A stretch of DNA of 64,000 bases from Setophaga petechia (GCA_024362935.1 JANCRA010000010.1:3234001-3298000); one strand, 5' to 3'; shown: positions 10,046 to 20,759, counted from the first letter of the stretch. The notes: generated from the sequence alone by a model not told the origin. A program made the numbers and translations.

Positions 10046-13000
10046 GTGAGCCGGCAGCCTGGCTGCCCTTTCCCGGCACAGCGCTCCCTGCTCCCCGGGA
10101 AGCGCTGGGGATGGTTTTCCCAGGCCTTTAGGGAGGGTTTCCTCTGCGGGAGGGAGAGAACCCCCATGGGCCTGGGGCTGCCCCTGTTTCCTCTGCAGGG
10201 ATGTGTCACAGGGCCTGCAAAGAGGGTGGAGATTGGCCAGGAGCCAGGCCAGAGCTCCCCAAGCTGCTGTCCATTCACATCTGGCTTCCATGGTCTTACC
10301 TGACCCACTAGTAGTGGCCAGTCCCTAAGGGAGAAGGAGATCTCAGGAGGCCATGGAAATGGTTCTGATCTCTGCTTCGCTCTAGATTTGGATCGTGATA
10401 TCAGTTATTTGCAAGTGCTGGTGAATGACACTTTAAAGAACTTGGATAATACTGGAGGCAAGTTCTCAATTTCCCTTTTTATTGGCAGAATAATCTGTGT
10501 CCATGTGGCAAGAGCTCTGCCGTTTTCGTTAAGTCAGTAGTGAAGAATTCCAAAACCCTCGCCATATTCCCTATTCCCTTCTGGAGCCCTGAGTGATCCC
10601 ACAGAATCGCTGTCAGTGGGAGGAAGGAGCATTCAGCTCTCCATCTTTCTTCCATGTGCAATGCCACTGTGTCCTTCCGTGTGCTCTGTGCAGCCACAGA
10701 GAAGAGCAGAGAGGGAAGGGGCCGGGCCCAGGGCTGTGCCCCGGGGCTGAGCCTTGCCTGCAGCCTGAGGGTCTCTTGAAATGCCACAGGAGCTGTTCTG
10801 TCCTTCCTTTCTTTGCAGCTGAACCTGTTGGTGAAGGTGATGTGGCTTCCCAAGCCATGTCCAGGACTGAGCCTCAGGGAGATGGTGAGGGTAGGTCAAG
10901 ACCTTTCCCCTGGGAGAGCTGCCAGCGCAGAGCCCAGAGCTCGGCCAGGGGGGCATCGCTGCAGGTGGCAGGACAGAGCCATGCATGTGTGTGCCCTCGC
11001 CCTGCGCGATCCCCTCACCGCTCCTGCGGCTCAGTGGTGCCCGTGCAGCGGAGCAGAGATGGCAGAAGCTTCTGTGGCTGTTGAGTTACAGGGGTGTCTG
11101 CAGGGAGAACTTCTCCTGTCCCTGTGCTGATTCCTACAGAGAAGCCGGGCTCCCATCTCAGGGGTGAGTGGTGTGTTCCTGCTGACCCTACAGACTGAGC
11201 CTTGCTTCTGTGGCATCCATTCATGGGAAATAGAACCATGTTGCTCTAAGGCCCCCTGAGAATGAACAACAAACCTAGAGGAGACAGTAAGTCCTCGGAC
11301 GCATCCAAACAGATGGACAAGATCTGGAGAGACGCCATGGTGGGTGCATTTCCCTCAGCCTTATCGTGGGGCTCAGCAGCCGGGGGCTTTGGCTGCACAT
11401 CTGGACACGCCGTGCCCGGCACAGCAGGAAGGGATCCATGGCAGCCTCGCTGCCCTGCTGCTGCTTGCACACCCTGCAGGGCTGTTTCCCAGCCTGGCCT
11501 GGCTGCAGCTTCTCCCCAGCCTCTGCAGGAAGGCCTTTGGCATCAGCTGACAGGCAGCCCAAACTGCACCACGGGCCATGCACACCCTGAGATCCCCTGC
11601 AATTTCCCTGTCTCTATCTAGGCTGATCAGAAAGGGCGGGTGTTTTGATGACAGTGGGCCCTGACCTACCCAGCAAGTTTGTGTCTTTGTCAAGCATTAC
11701 CTCCTGAGGATGCTACCTTTCCAGTGGGGAACAGCCCCACCTGATCCAGCTGTCCCTTTTCCTTTCTGCAGAAATGGATGGAAAAGCTGCAGAGCAGGAC
11801 GCATTTCCCAGAGGAAGCAGTGGCTCATTGGCAGCCTCTGCTGCAGGAAGGGAGGCGATGCCAGGCACAGTCCCAGGAGGTAATTGTTGTGCCTCTGTGC
11901 CTGAGCCCTGCTGAGGCTTGAGCTGCCCTCTCTGCTGCTTGGCACTGCGGGCACAGCCCGGACAAGACGGGCACAGCCCAGAGGAATTATCCCGAGCAGG
12001 CTCAGGGCACTCGGCTACTGAGCTGTCCTGCTGGGCTCCCTCCGTGGGAGACACGTCCCGAAACCTGGGAGCGGCTGCAGGGGGTGCCCATGGTGGGGAA
12101 AGGGCAGAGGGGGAGAGCAAGGCTCCAGTGGGCCCTGAGAGGGCCTGGCTATGTCCCCTTCTGTTGGGGGACCAATTTCAAAGGAAAGATGAATAAAGAG
12201 AGAGAGGGAGTCAGGAAGGGAGTAAGAGAGGGAAGGACAGAGGAAGGGATGATTGTGGCACTGCCTGCTGCATTTTTCCACTAGTGCTTTAGAAAGTTTC
12301 AGCTTCTGCTGTGAGAGAGCACCAATGCAACATGGGCTGCTCCAGACACCCGTCCAGGGATGTTGCAGAGGGCCTGCAAAGAGAATGGGGATGGACCAGG
12401 GACAAGCCCAGAGCTCCCTAGGCCCCTGTGCATCTTTGGTTATGTCCTTGCACTTCTGGCTCCTCTGGCCTTAATTGACCCCCTTGCAGTGCCCATTTCC
12501 CAGAGGCAAAGGGGGACTCCAACACACCATGGAAATGGGTCTCATCTGTGCTTCCTTCTAGACTGGGATCGCAAATTGCATTTTCTGGATGCCCTGCTGG
12601 ATGATGGCTTAAAACTCTTGGAGAATGCTGGAGGCAAGTTCTCCTTGTGCCTTTCGTAACAGTGTCAATATTCTGGCATCACTGCAGGTGCCAGGACAGA
12701 GCCATGCACATGTGTGCCCTCGCCCTGCGCGATCCCCTCACCGCTCCTGCGGCTCAGTGGTGCCCGTGCAGCTGAGCAGAGATGACAAAAGTTTCTGTGG
12801 CTGTTGAGTTACAGGTGTGTCTCCAGAGAGGACTTCTCCAGCTCCTTTGCTGTTTCGTGCACACAAGCCCAGCTCCCATCGCAGGGGTGAGTAGTGTGTC
12901 CCTGCTGACCCCACAGATTGAACCCTGCTTTTGTGGCATCCATTCATGGGAAATGGAACCATGTTGCTCTTAGGTCCTCCAATTGGTAAAAACAAAACTA

Positions 13001-16000
13001 CAAGACACAAGAAACCCCATGAGCCACTCAAAGTCATGCGGCAAATGCTGAAGGAAATGCTGCAGGAAGGACAAGGTGGGTGCATTGCCCTCAGCCTTGT
13101 CCTGGGGCTCAGCAGCCGGGGGGTTTGGCTGCACATCTGGACACGCCGTGCCCAGCACAGCAGGAAGAGATCCATGGCAGCCTCGCTGCCCCGCTGCTGC
13201 TTGCACGCCCTGCAGGGCTGTTTCCCAGCCTGGCCTGGCTGCAACTTCTCCCCAGCCTCTGCAGGAAGGCATTGGGCATCAGCTGACAGGCAGCCCAAAC
13301 TGCACCACGGACCTGAGATGCCCTGTGATTTTCCATCTCAAGGCTGATCAGAAAAGGGCAGTTGTTTTGATGAAAGTTGACCCTGCCCTCTGCTGACATT
13401 TTATATCATTTCCTGATACTTAACCATATCTTTCACAAGTGTTGGCTGCTGAAAATGCCACCTTCCCAATGGGGAACAGCCCCACCTGATCCAGCTGTAC
13501 CTCTTTCTTTCTCCAGAAGTGGATGGAGAGGCTGTGCAGAAGGCGGCATTTCCCGGAGGAAGCAGGGGCTCATTGGCAGCCTCTGCTGCAGGAAGGGAGG
13601 CGATGCCAGGCACAGACACAGGAGGTAATTGCTGTGCCTCTGGGCCTGAGCCCTGCTGAGGCCTGAGCTGCCCTCTCTGCTGCTTGGCACTGTGGGCACA
13701 GCCCGGAGAAGACAGGCACAACCCAGAGGAATTATCCCGAGCAGGCTCAGGGCACTCGGCTACTGAGCTGTCCTGCTGGGCTCCCTCCGTGGGAGACACG
13801 TCCCGAAACCTGGGAGCGGCTGCACGGGGTGCCCATGGTGGGGAAAGGGCAGAGGGGGAGAGCAAGGCTCCAGTGGGTCCTGAGAGGGTCAGGCTATGTG
13901 CCCTGGGGCTGGGGGAGTGTCCCAGCAGAAGGAGGAACAGAGGTTGGAGGAGAGGAGGGAGGGAGTTTGCAGCACTGCCTGCTGCAGGTTTCCCCAGGGA
14001 TTAAAGGATGGTTTCTCTTGTGCAGCTGAGAGAACCAAAAGGGGCCTTCGCTCGTCCAGCCGCCATACCAGGGATGTGTCACAGGGCCTGCAGAGAGGGT
14101 AGAGAGTGACCAGGAGCCTGCCCAGAGTTCCCCAGGCACCTGTGCAGCTTTGGCTGTGTCCATTCACATCTGGATCCCAGGGTTTTACCCGACCCCCTTG
14201 CAGTGCCCATTTCCCAGAGGCAGAAGGGGATCCCAGCACACAATGGAAATGAATCTTATCTCTGCTAACTTCTAGATTGGGATCAGGACATGGATTATCT
14301 GCAAGCCCTGCTGGACTACGGCTTGAATCTCTTAGGAAATGCTGGAGGCAAGTTCTCAATGTACCTTTCCTGACAACATTTGCAGAGACCAGGTGGCAGG
14401 AGATCATTCATATGTCCTTTCTCTTAACACCATATCAAGGTTGATGGATTCAGGAAAATTTCCCCTGCTCCCGTCTGGAGCCCTGAGTGATCCCACAGGA
14501 TCGCTTTCAGTGGGAGGAAGGAGCATTTAGCTGTCCATCTTCCTCCTGTGTGCAATGCCACTGTGCCCTTCTGTGTGCTCTGTACAGCCACAGGGAAGAG
14601 CAGAGAGGGAAGGGGCCGGGCCCAGGGCTGTGCCCCAGGGCTGTGCCTTGCCTGCAGCCTGAGGATCTCCTGCAGTGCCACGGGATCTGTTCTTCCTTTC
14701 TTTGCAGATGAACCTGTTGGTGAAGGTGATCTGGCTTCCCAAGCCATGTCCAGGACTGAACCTCTGGGAGATGGTGAGGGTAGGTCAAGGCCTTTCCCCT
14801 GGGAGAGCTGCCAGCTCAGAGCCCAGAGCTCGGCCAGGGGGGCATCGCTGCAGGTGCCAGGACAGCGCCATGCACGTGTGTGCCCTCGCCCTGTGCGATC
14901 CTCTCAGCGCTCCTGCGGCTCAGGCCTGGTGGCTGTTTGGAAAAGGGAGAGCCCTGGCCTTGCCCCAAAAGCCAACACATTTTCTGAACCCTATCCCCAA
15001 ATATGGCAAGCATGACATCCTGAAGATTCCAGCACCCAAATCTTCCATCTCATTCAGCTTTCCATTGTCATTTATCAAGGGATGGACCAAATATCTCTAC
15101 AGAAGGGGGCACATCCTGGAGGAAGCAGTGGCCAATTGGCAGCCCCTGCTGCAGGAAGGGAGGAGATGCCAGACACAGGCACAGGCACAGAAGGTAATTG
15201 CTGTGCCAGGCTCAGCAGGGCTCAGCCCTTGGCAGGGGCTGTGTGGCAGCAGCTCTTCCCCCAGCGCCTGCCCTTGCACAGCCCGGCAGCAGCCAAAGCT
15301 GGAGGTGCCTCTGGAGGCTTGGAGGCCTCTGGAGCTCGTTCACAGCCCCGGGGAAAGGGGACTCGTGCACCAATGTCCCTCCCGCTGCAGCTGCTCCGGA
15401 GCTGGCCCTGAGTGCCCAGAGGCCCAAGGTGCAGGAGCAGCCCCGAGCGGGAGCCCGGCCACGAGCCCAGGGCCAGAGCCAGCCTTGGCTCCCGACTGGG
15501 CTGGGGCTGCACTGGGTCCTGACAAGGCCTGACTCTGTGCCCTGGGGCTGGGGGAGCTGTCATGGGGCAGGGAGGGCCAGGGCTGGCAGTGGCTGCTCAG
15601 GGATGGGTTTGGCCCGTGTCCCTCCAAGCAGCTGCGCTGCCCCCGGGCTCTCCTCCCAGCCTGCTGGGCTTTGTTGGGTGGCACAGCCTGTGCTGAGGGG
15701 CAGCAAGGTGCCTGCAGGCCCCAGCTCTGGGGGAAAGGGAGAACGTTCTGCCCGCATCCACCGTGCTGCCAGCTCAGCAGTGCATCACTCACAGGCTGAC
15801 ACTCCCCATTGCTCCCACAGATGCAGCTGGAACCACAGCACATGATCCTGATTCCCAGAAAGGCCCTGGAAGGGGTTTCTGTAAGGGAACAGGCTGCTGG
15901 TTAGGGTTAATGGCAGGCCTGCTTGTTTTGGAGCTTATCGTTATTTTATGCTGTTTCCAATTTCGGAATTACTGGAAGAGAAAAAGGTGAGTGTTTTGTT

Positions 16001-16755
16001 CATCTTTCCCTCAAAGAACTTCTTTTGAAAGCCTACTGCAGACAGGCAACATTCCCAGTGAGGGTGCAGAGGAGTCGTGGCCAGTCCATGGTTGTCCAGT
16101 GAACTCTGCTGAGGGTTCTGATGCTGCCCAGAGCTTTCATTGGCCTCTTAATTGCTGGGCCTTGTCCTGGGGGGCCCGCTGGGGCTGCAGCCAGTGCTGG
16201 CTCCCACTGATGCTGCCTGGCCCAGAGCAGCCCCAAGGGCACAGGGCAGAGGCAAAGCAAGGTGGGGAGGAGAAAGAGCAGGGACGAGATTGCCCTTGAA
16301 AGGCAGAGGCGCTCTGGGGCCCCGCTCCTGGCCAGGGAGCCTGCTCAGAGCCATCCCCTGCTGGCCGGGGCCTTGAGGGGCAGCTGTGCAGCTGGGCCAA
16401 GCTGTGCCAGCAGCTCCAGCCGTGCTGGGGAGCCTTGCCAGCTCTGGGCCCTGTTGTGCAGGAGGCTCCCTGTGTGCCACTGCCAGCTGGGGCCTCAGAC
16501 ACCTCCACTCTCCACAGGAGCACCTCTGCAGCTTCACAAGACCAGCCGAGGACTTCAGTGTGGGAGAACTGGACCTGTCATCTTGCATCTCCGTGCCCCT
16601 GTCCATTGTCCCTTCCACAGGTGCATTACCAGCTTATTGCTGGAAACATCCTGCAACCACTACGCAGAACAGCACCCTCTGTCCCCAAAGGGACTGGCCG
16701 TGATCTCCTGTCAGGGCAAGAGCTGCAGCCCTGCAAGCCAGGGAATGGCTTTTGA
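9949..16755 (+). CDS. Tandem family gene 1: modular type I membrane protein, unrecognised
   Basis: I do not recognise this family. Predicted exons: 9949-10045, 10386-10457, 10819-10890, 11140-11163, (11251-11286 optional), 11772-11879, 12562-12633, 12974-13075, 13517-13624, 14276-14347, 14708-14779, 15080-15193, 15821-15986 and 16518-16755. Joined without the optional exon they give 438 codons and a stop; with it, 450. Order: signal peptide; cysteine-free ectodomain rich in Gly, Ala, Ser and Glu with three 24-residue helix modules; a short FCKGTGC juxtamembrane segment; one transmembrane helix; WKRKR stop-transfer; a tail with VHYQLI. All exons between the signal and transmembrane exons are phase 1-1. 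Three introns use GC donors. Support is frame continuity and agreement with gene 2. Its role is unknown; a cell-surface receptor or adhesion stalk is my inference. Exact exon use is uncertain. Confidence 0.7.
10386..10457 (+). CDS. Gene 1 exon 2: helix module 1
   Basis: 72 nt, phase 1-1, after acceptor ctctag. Encodes DLDRDISYLQVLVNDTLKNL..., an amphipathic Leu pattern with one N-glycosylation sequon (NDT). The donor is GAG|GCAAGT, a GC-type donor with otherwise ideal consensus. Confidence 0.72.
10819..10890 (+). CDS. Gene 1 exon 3: acidic AEPVGEGD module
   Basis: 72 nt, phase 1-1, acceptor tttgcag, donor GTAGGT. Encodes an acidic, Gly-rich 24-residue segment (AEPVGEGDVASQAMSRTEP...). Five copies of this exon occur across genes 1 and 2. 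Confidence 0.72.
11140..11163 (+). CDS. Gene 1 exon 4: 24-nt micro-exon
   Basis: Acceptor tcctacag, donor GGG|GTGAGT; adds eight residues (EKPGSHLR plus Gly). The matching exon in gene 2 is 22250-22273. Later-unit copies have lost the acceptor or the frame. Confidence 0.55.
11251..11286 (+). CDS. Gene 1 exon 5 (optional, shortened): basic module
   Basis: Acceptor ctctaag. The donor used by the other copies (GTGGGTG, at 11340) would give 89 nt and break the frame. An internal strong donor, GTAAGT at 11287, gives 36 nt and keeps phase 1. The GHKKPHEP motif of the other copies is missing. The exon may be skipped altogether. Confidence 0.4.
11772..11879 (+). CDS. Gene 1 exon 6: Gly/Ser/Ala linker module
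   Basis: 108 nt, phase 1-1, acceptor ttctgcag, donor GTAATT. Encodes MDGKAAEQDAFPRGSSGSLA..., a low-complexity linker ending GTVPGG. Confidence 0.7.
12562..12633 (+). CDS. Gene 1 exon 7: helix module 2
   Basis: 72 nt, phase 1-1. Encodes DWDRKLHFLDALLDDGLKLL..., closest to gene 2 helix module 1. GC donor GAG|GCAAGT. No acidic exon follows in this unit; it is deleted, and the micro-exon acceptor is lost (gcacac instead of tacag). Confidence 0.72.
12974..13075 (+). CDS. Gene 1 exon 8: basic module
   Basis: 102 nt, phase 1-1, acceptor ctcttag, donor GTGGGT. Encodes 34 residues with a His/Lys-rich start (RHKKPHEP) and a helical MLKEMLQEGQ end. Confidence 0.7.
13517..13624 (+). CDS. Gene 1 exon 9: Gly/Ser/Ala linker module
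   Basis: 108 nt, phase 1-1. Encodes EVDGEAVQKAAFPGGSRGSL... ending GTDTGG. The second half is nearly identical to exon 6. Confidence 0.7.
14276..14347 (+). CDS. Gene 1 exon 10: helix module 3
   Basis: 72 nt, phase 1-1. Encodes DWDQDMDYLQALLDYGLNLL.... GC donor GAG|GCAAGT, the third in this gene. Confidence 0.72.
14708..14779 (+). CDS. Gene 1 exon 11: acidic AEPVGEGD-type module
   Basis: 72 nt, phase 1-1. Starts DEPVGEGDLASQ; donor GTAGGT. The intron after it jumps directly to the terminal linker, so the micro-exon and basic exon are absent from this unit. Confidence 0.72.
15080..15193 (+). CDS. Gene 1 exon 12: terminal linker module
   Basis: 114 nt, phase 1-1, acceptor tatcaag, donor GTAATT. 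Encodes MDQISLQKGAHPGGSSG... ending in an Asp-Thr-Gly-Thr-Gly-Thr-Glu stretch. Paralogue at 28358-28471 has the same length. Confidence 0.7.
15821..15986 (+). CDS. Gene 1 exon 13: transmembrane exon
   Basis: 166 nt, acceptor ctcccacag. Encodes a short linker, FCKGTGC, then a single hydrophobic helix (GLMAGLLVLELIVILCCF) and the basic stop-transfer YWKRKR. If the next intron is retained, TGA at 15988-15990 ends the protein here. Splicing at AAG|GTGAGT continues into the tail exon. Confidence 0.78.
16518..16755 (+). CDS. Gene 1 exon 14: cytoplasmic tail with ITIM-like VHYQLI
   Basis: Acceptor ctccacag. The frame set by the transmembrane exon is open to TGA at 16753-16755. VHYQLI lies at 16621-16638 and fits both (V/I/L/S)xYxx(I/L/V) and YxxPhi. 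The tail is Cys/Pro-rich before it. Gene 2 has LHYELI at the same codon position, so the tyrosine is kept although the flanking residues have changed. Confidence 0.65.
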
Positions 16756-16792
16756 GGAAAATGATACTTCCTTCTAAAAATTTAAGAGGTTT

Positions 16793-16798
16793 AATAAA
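16793..16798 (+). terminator. Polyadenylation signal AATAAA, gene 1
   Basis: AATAAA 38 nt after the stop codon, with T-rich sequence just downstream. Confidence 0.7.
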
Positions 16799-16799
16799 A

Positions 16800-17499
16800 C
16801 TTTTTTTAAAATATCACAGGAGACTGAATAGAAAATTATTACAGCACCAGGAGGAGAGGATTTTCCCATCATATGCTCATCCACAGAAGTGAGGTTTCAA
16901 TTTTTAACTCTTTCCCCTTCTTAAGTTCTGTCCATCGACCTATTCTTTGCTGTCCAGTGGTGCAGTTTAATTCCTTACATCTTGATTGGATGTCAGGTGC
17001 TGCTGTCACAACAAGGTGACCCTCCTAATGTCCTGAACTCACGTCACCCCATGATAACAATGCAAGGGAGGGTAAAACATAAGTCTATAAAACTTCTCTT
17101 AACATATATACATTATATTTGTCTTTTAATTGTGAGAGTCAACTGTCACATTACTCATCTATCACAGGCTTGAGTCCAGCTCAGGTGTCTCTGTGCTACC
17201 ACCAGCACTGGCAGAACTGCTTCTCTGGGCACAGCCAGGGCTGGGCAGGCAGCAGCCAGGAATGGGGCTCGTGAGACCAAGACCACCCTAATGTTATCTT
17301 TGTTTTTCATTTGAAACATTTTGATGTTTTTCATTTGTAGCATTTAGAAAAGTTTTTCATAGAATACAGACCCCAGATGTTTGCTTCCCTTTATTCCAAC
17401 AGTTCTCTATTTGTCAAAGTAGTTTTACAGTTACAAAAACCTAGAATCTTGCGACACTTTGGCAATAAAAAATAAAATTGCTTTTAATTCTTAATGTTT
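16800..17499. other. 3' flank of gene 1
   Basis: No gene seen. From about 17170 the sequence resembles the 3' flanks of copy 0 and gene 2 (tctgggtggtagcaccagcactgg, then the ttttcatttt region), more diverged. Confidence 0.5.
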
Positions 17500-18793
17500 A
17501 TTCTTGCACAGCCTGGACAAGACGGGCACAGCCCAGAGGAATTATCCTGAGCAGGCTCAGGGCACTCGGCTACTGAGCTGTCCTGCTGGGCTCCCTCCGT
17601 GGGAGACACGTCCCGAAACCTGGGAGCGGCTGCAGGGGGTGCCCATGGTGGGGAAAGGGCAGAGGGGGAGAGCAAGGCTCCAGTGGGTCCTGAGAGGGCC
17701 TGGCTATGTGCCCTTGGGCTGGGGGAGCTGTTCCATGGGCAGGGAGGGCCAGGGCTGGCAGTGGCTGCTCAGGGATGGGTTTGGCCCGTGTCCCTCCAAG
17801 CAGCTGCGCTGCCCCCGGGCTCTCCTCCCGGCCTGCTGGGCTTTGTTGGGTGGCACAGTGTGATGGTGGTCACAGGGGTTTTTAGATGGATGGAAGAGAC
17901 AGGGATCTTGATTCCATGATCAGAAGGCTTGATTTATTATATTATGATATATCTATAACATTATAGCTGTACTACATAGCAATAGAAAGGAAAGAGCTTC
18001 TTCAGAAGCTGTCTGTCTTAAGAATAGAATAGGAAGAATAACAACAGAGGTGTGTCTCTTGGCAGAGAGCAAGATCAGCCCTGCCGTGAGTGGTATGTAG
18101 ATCCAAACACCTACAGGGGACCAATCACGGATCCACCTGTTGCATTCCACAGCAGCAGATAACCATTGTTTACATTTGTTGCTGAAACTGCTCAGCTCCA
18201 GCAGGAAAAATCCTAAGAAAGGATTTTTCACAAAAAGTGTCTGTGACAGCACAGCCGGTGCCAAGGGGCGGCAAGGTGCCTGCAGGCCCCAGCTCTGGGG
18301 GAAAGGGAGAACATCCTGCCCGCATCCACCGTGCTGCCAGCTCAGCTGTGCAGCACAGCACAGGCTCATGCTCCCCACGGATTCTGTAGAGGTTCAAAAC
18401 AAGACAGGAATACATGGTTTAAATCCACTTTGATGAATCCTTAAGATTTTCTGCTTGCAGGACTGTGTCACTTGCCATGGCCTCTTTCCGCAATCATATC
18501 TTTCCCCCTTCATATGTCCTGCCAAACACCTAAGGGAGAACTGGATCTTTAATTGCACATCTCCCTGCCCATGCCCGATGTCCCTGTCACAGCTGCTTTA
18601 CCAGCTTGTTGCTGTGCAGATGCTGCCACCGCCCAAACAAGGTCCTCTCCCCCTGAAGGCACTGGCCCTGCTCTCTGGCCCCTACTGAAGGTGGGCAGGG
18701 CTTGGCCCAGCTCTTCTGTTGCAATAAAGAGATGGAGCTGTCAGCCCAGTGTCTGGGTGGTAGCAGCAGCAAAGCCCACCCTGCAGCAGCATG
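17500..18793 (+). pseudogene. Rearranged remnant of the family between genes 1 and 2
   Basis: 17505-17700 copies the intron after a linker exon (compare 11940-12140). 17700-17858 and 18249-18400 copy the intron before the transmembrane exon (compare 15540-15800). The match breaks off where the transmembrane exon should start. 18520-18700 resembles the tail exon, with a LYQLV-type codon block near 18597-18611. AATAAA at 18723-18728 may be its old polyadenylation signal. A solo LTR interrupts it and a CR1 follows. Confidence 0.7.
17859..18248 (+). mobile_element. Solo LTR, 390 bp, 6-bp target duplication GCACAG
   Basis: Starts TGTGATGGTGG and ends CTGTGACA, flanked by gcacag at 17853-17858 and 18249-18254. 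The paralogous unfilled site reads ggcacagcctgtgccaagg at about 28959, confirming the insertion point. It matches, from memory, a common passerine LTR type. A 6-bp duplication is typical of class II (ERVK-like) elements. Not related to the 828-bp LTR. Confidence 0.88.
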
Positions 18794-18795
18794 TA

Positions 18796-20651
18796 GGAAA
18801 AAATTAGGGAGGCCAAAGTTCAGTTTGAACTTGAAATGGCGACTTCTGTAAAGAATAATAAAAAATGTTAGATGTTTTTACAAATATATCAATGGTGAAA
18901 GGAAGGGTAAGACCAACCTTGGTTCTTTAGTAGATGCGGCAGGGAACTTAGTAACTGCAGATGAGGAGAAGGCAGAGGTGCTTAATCCCTTCTTTACCTC
19001 AGTCTTTAGTGGGAAGACAACTTGTCCTCAGAACAACTGTCCTCCTGAGTAGGTAGATGGTATCAGGGAGCAGAATGGGCCCCTTGTTATCCAAGAGGGG
19101 GTAGTGAAAGAACTGCTGAGCCACTTGGATGATCATAATCTATGGGGCCAGATGGGATCCACCACAGGGTGATGAGGGAACTGGCAGATGAGCTTTCCAA
19201 GCTGCTCTCCATTATTTACCAGCAGCCCTGGCTCACTGGTGAGGTTCCAGATGACTGCAAGCTGGCCAATGTGACACCCATCCACACAAATGTGGGAAGG
19301 AGGATCCTGGTAATTACAGTTAGCCTGACCTCAGTACCCGGTGAGGTGATGGAATAGTTTATACTGAGTGTCATCACAGACAACTTAGAAGATGGCCAGG
19401 GTATCAGAGCCAGCCAACAGGGGTTTATCAGGCATAGGTTGTGTCTGACCAACCTGATCTTTTATGACTAGGTGACCCTCCTGGTGGATGCAGGAAAGGC
19501 GGTGGATGTGTCTATTTGGACTCCAGCAAGGCCTCTGGCACTGTGGAGTGTCCCACAGCACACTCCCGGAAAAGCTGCAGCCCACAGCTTGGACAGGAGA
19601 GCTCTTTGCTGGTTTAGGAGCTGGATGGCCCAGAGAGTGGTGGTGAGCAGAGCTGCATCCAGCTGGCACCCAGTCACCAGGGGTGTCCCTCAAGGCTCTG
19701 TGTAGGGGCCAGCTCTGTTCAATATTTTTATTGACAACATGGATGAGGGGATTGAGTCTTTCATTAGTAAATCTGCAGGTAACATGAGCAGGGAGCTGTG
19801 TCCATCTGTTGGAAGGTAGGAGGGTTCTGCAGGGAGACCTTGAATGGTTGGAGGGATGGGCAGAGTCCAATAGGATGAAGTTCAGTAAGTCCAAGTGCCC
19901 AGTCCTGCATTTTGGCCACAATAACCCCCTGCAGCGCTCTGGGCTGGGGACGGTGTGGCTGGGCAGTGCCCAGGCAGAAAGGGACCTGGGTGTGCTGGTG
20001 ACAGCCGGCTGGACGTGAGCCAGCAGTGTGCCCTGCTGGCCAAGAAGGCCAATGGCTCCTGGCCTGGATCAGGAATAGTGTGGCCAGCAGGAGCAGGGAG
20101 GTCACTCTGCCCGTGTATTTGGCACTGGTGAGACCTCACCTCGAGTGCTGTGTCCAGTTCTGGCCCCTCAATTTGGGAAAGACCTTGGGACGCTGAGCAC
20201 ATCCAGAGGAGGCAACGAGGCCCGTGAAGGGCTTGAAAAACAAACCCTGTGGGGAACGACTGAGGGAGCTGGGGGTGTTTAGCCTGGAGAAAAGGAGGCT
20301 CAGAGGTGAGCTTCTTCTACAACTTCCTGAAAGGTGGAGCTCCCCAGGACCCCCCCACCTATAGTCAGGGCAGCAACTTGCAGAATGAGAGGACACAGTC
20401 TCAAGCCATGCCAAGGGAAATATAGGTTGATATTAGGAAAAAGTTTTTCATGGAAAGAGTGGTAAGGTTCTGGAACGGCATGTCCAGGGAGATGGTGGAG
20501 TCAGCATCCCAGGGTGTGTTAAAAAAAAGACTAGATGTGACACTGGGTGCAGATGTTTAGTTGCGGTGTTGGGACATGGGCTGGACTCGATGATCTTCAA
20601 GGTCTATTCAAATTTGGGCATTCTGTGAATTCTGTGAATTCTGTAAATTCT
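18796..20651 (+). mobile_element. CR1 LINE, 5'-truncated, decayed
   Basis: Starts in the middle of the reverse-transcriptase ORF (gaggccaaag...). It carries recognisable CR1 protein pieces such as DGIHHRVMRELADELSK at about 19148-19198 and GDLEWLEGWAESNRMKF near 19829-19884. It ends with the CR1 3' hairpin region and three short attctgtga repeats at 20620-20650. Frames are broken many times. Inserted between the tail remnant and the promoter of gene 2; gene 1 lacks it at the same place, so it came after the duplication or was lost from gene 1. Confidence 0.92.
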
Positions 20652-20759
20652 GAGCATCCCAGGGACAGAGCCTGACCAGCAATGACATCAGGTGAAAGAA
20701 AGGCTTTGCTGAGCAACGGCCCTTTGATGAAGCAAAATATTTACAATCAGGGCAGTCCA

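Noticed and set aside
11340..11620. Repeated frame after each basic exon (AFPSALSWGSAAGG type)
   Set aside because: It recurs five times because the intron is duplicated. It lies beyond consistent donors and is not kept in frame with following exons.
11772..11879. Alternative frame of the linker exon (EEAVAHWQPLLQEG type)
   Set aside because: Open in several copies but incompatible with the phase of neighbouring exons; the terminal linker exons fit only the phase 1 reading.
15198..15845. 215-codon plus-strand frame before the gene 1 transmembrane exon, possibly an extra exon
   Set aside because: A candidate exon after ctgcag at 15392 has only a weak GTGCAG donor in gene 1 and no donor at all in gene 2, so it is treated as intron.
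19142..20018. Open frames resembling reverse transcriptase
   Set aside because: They are pieces of a decayed CR1 LINE, not a host gene.
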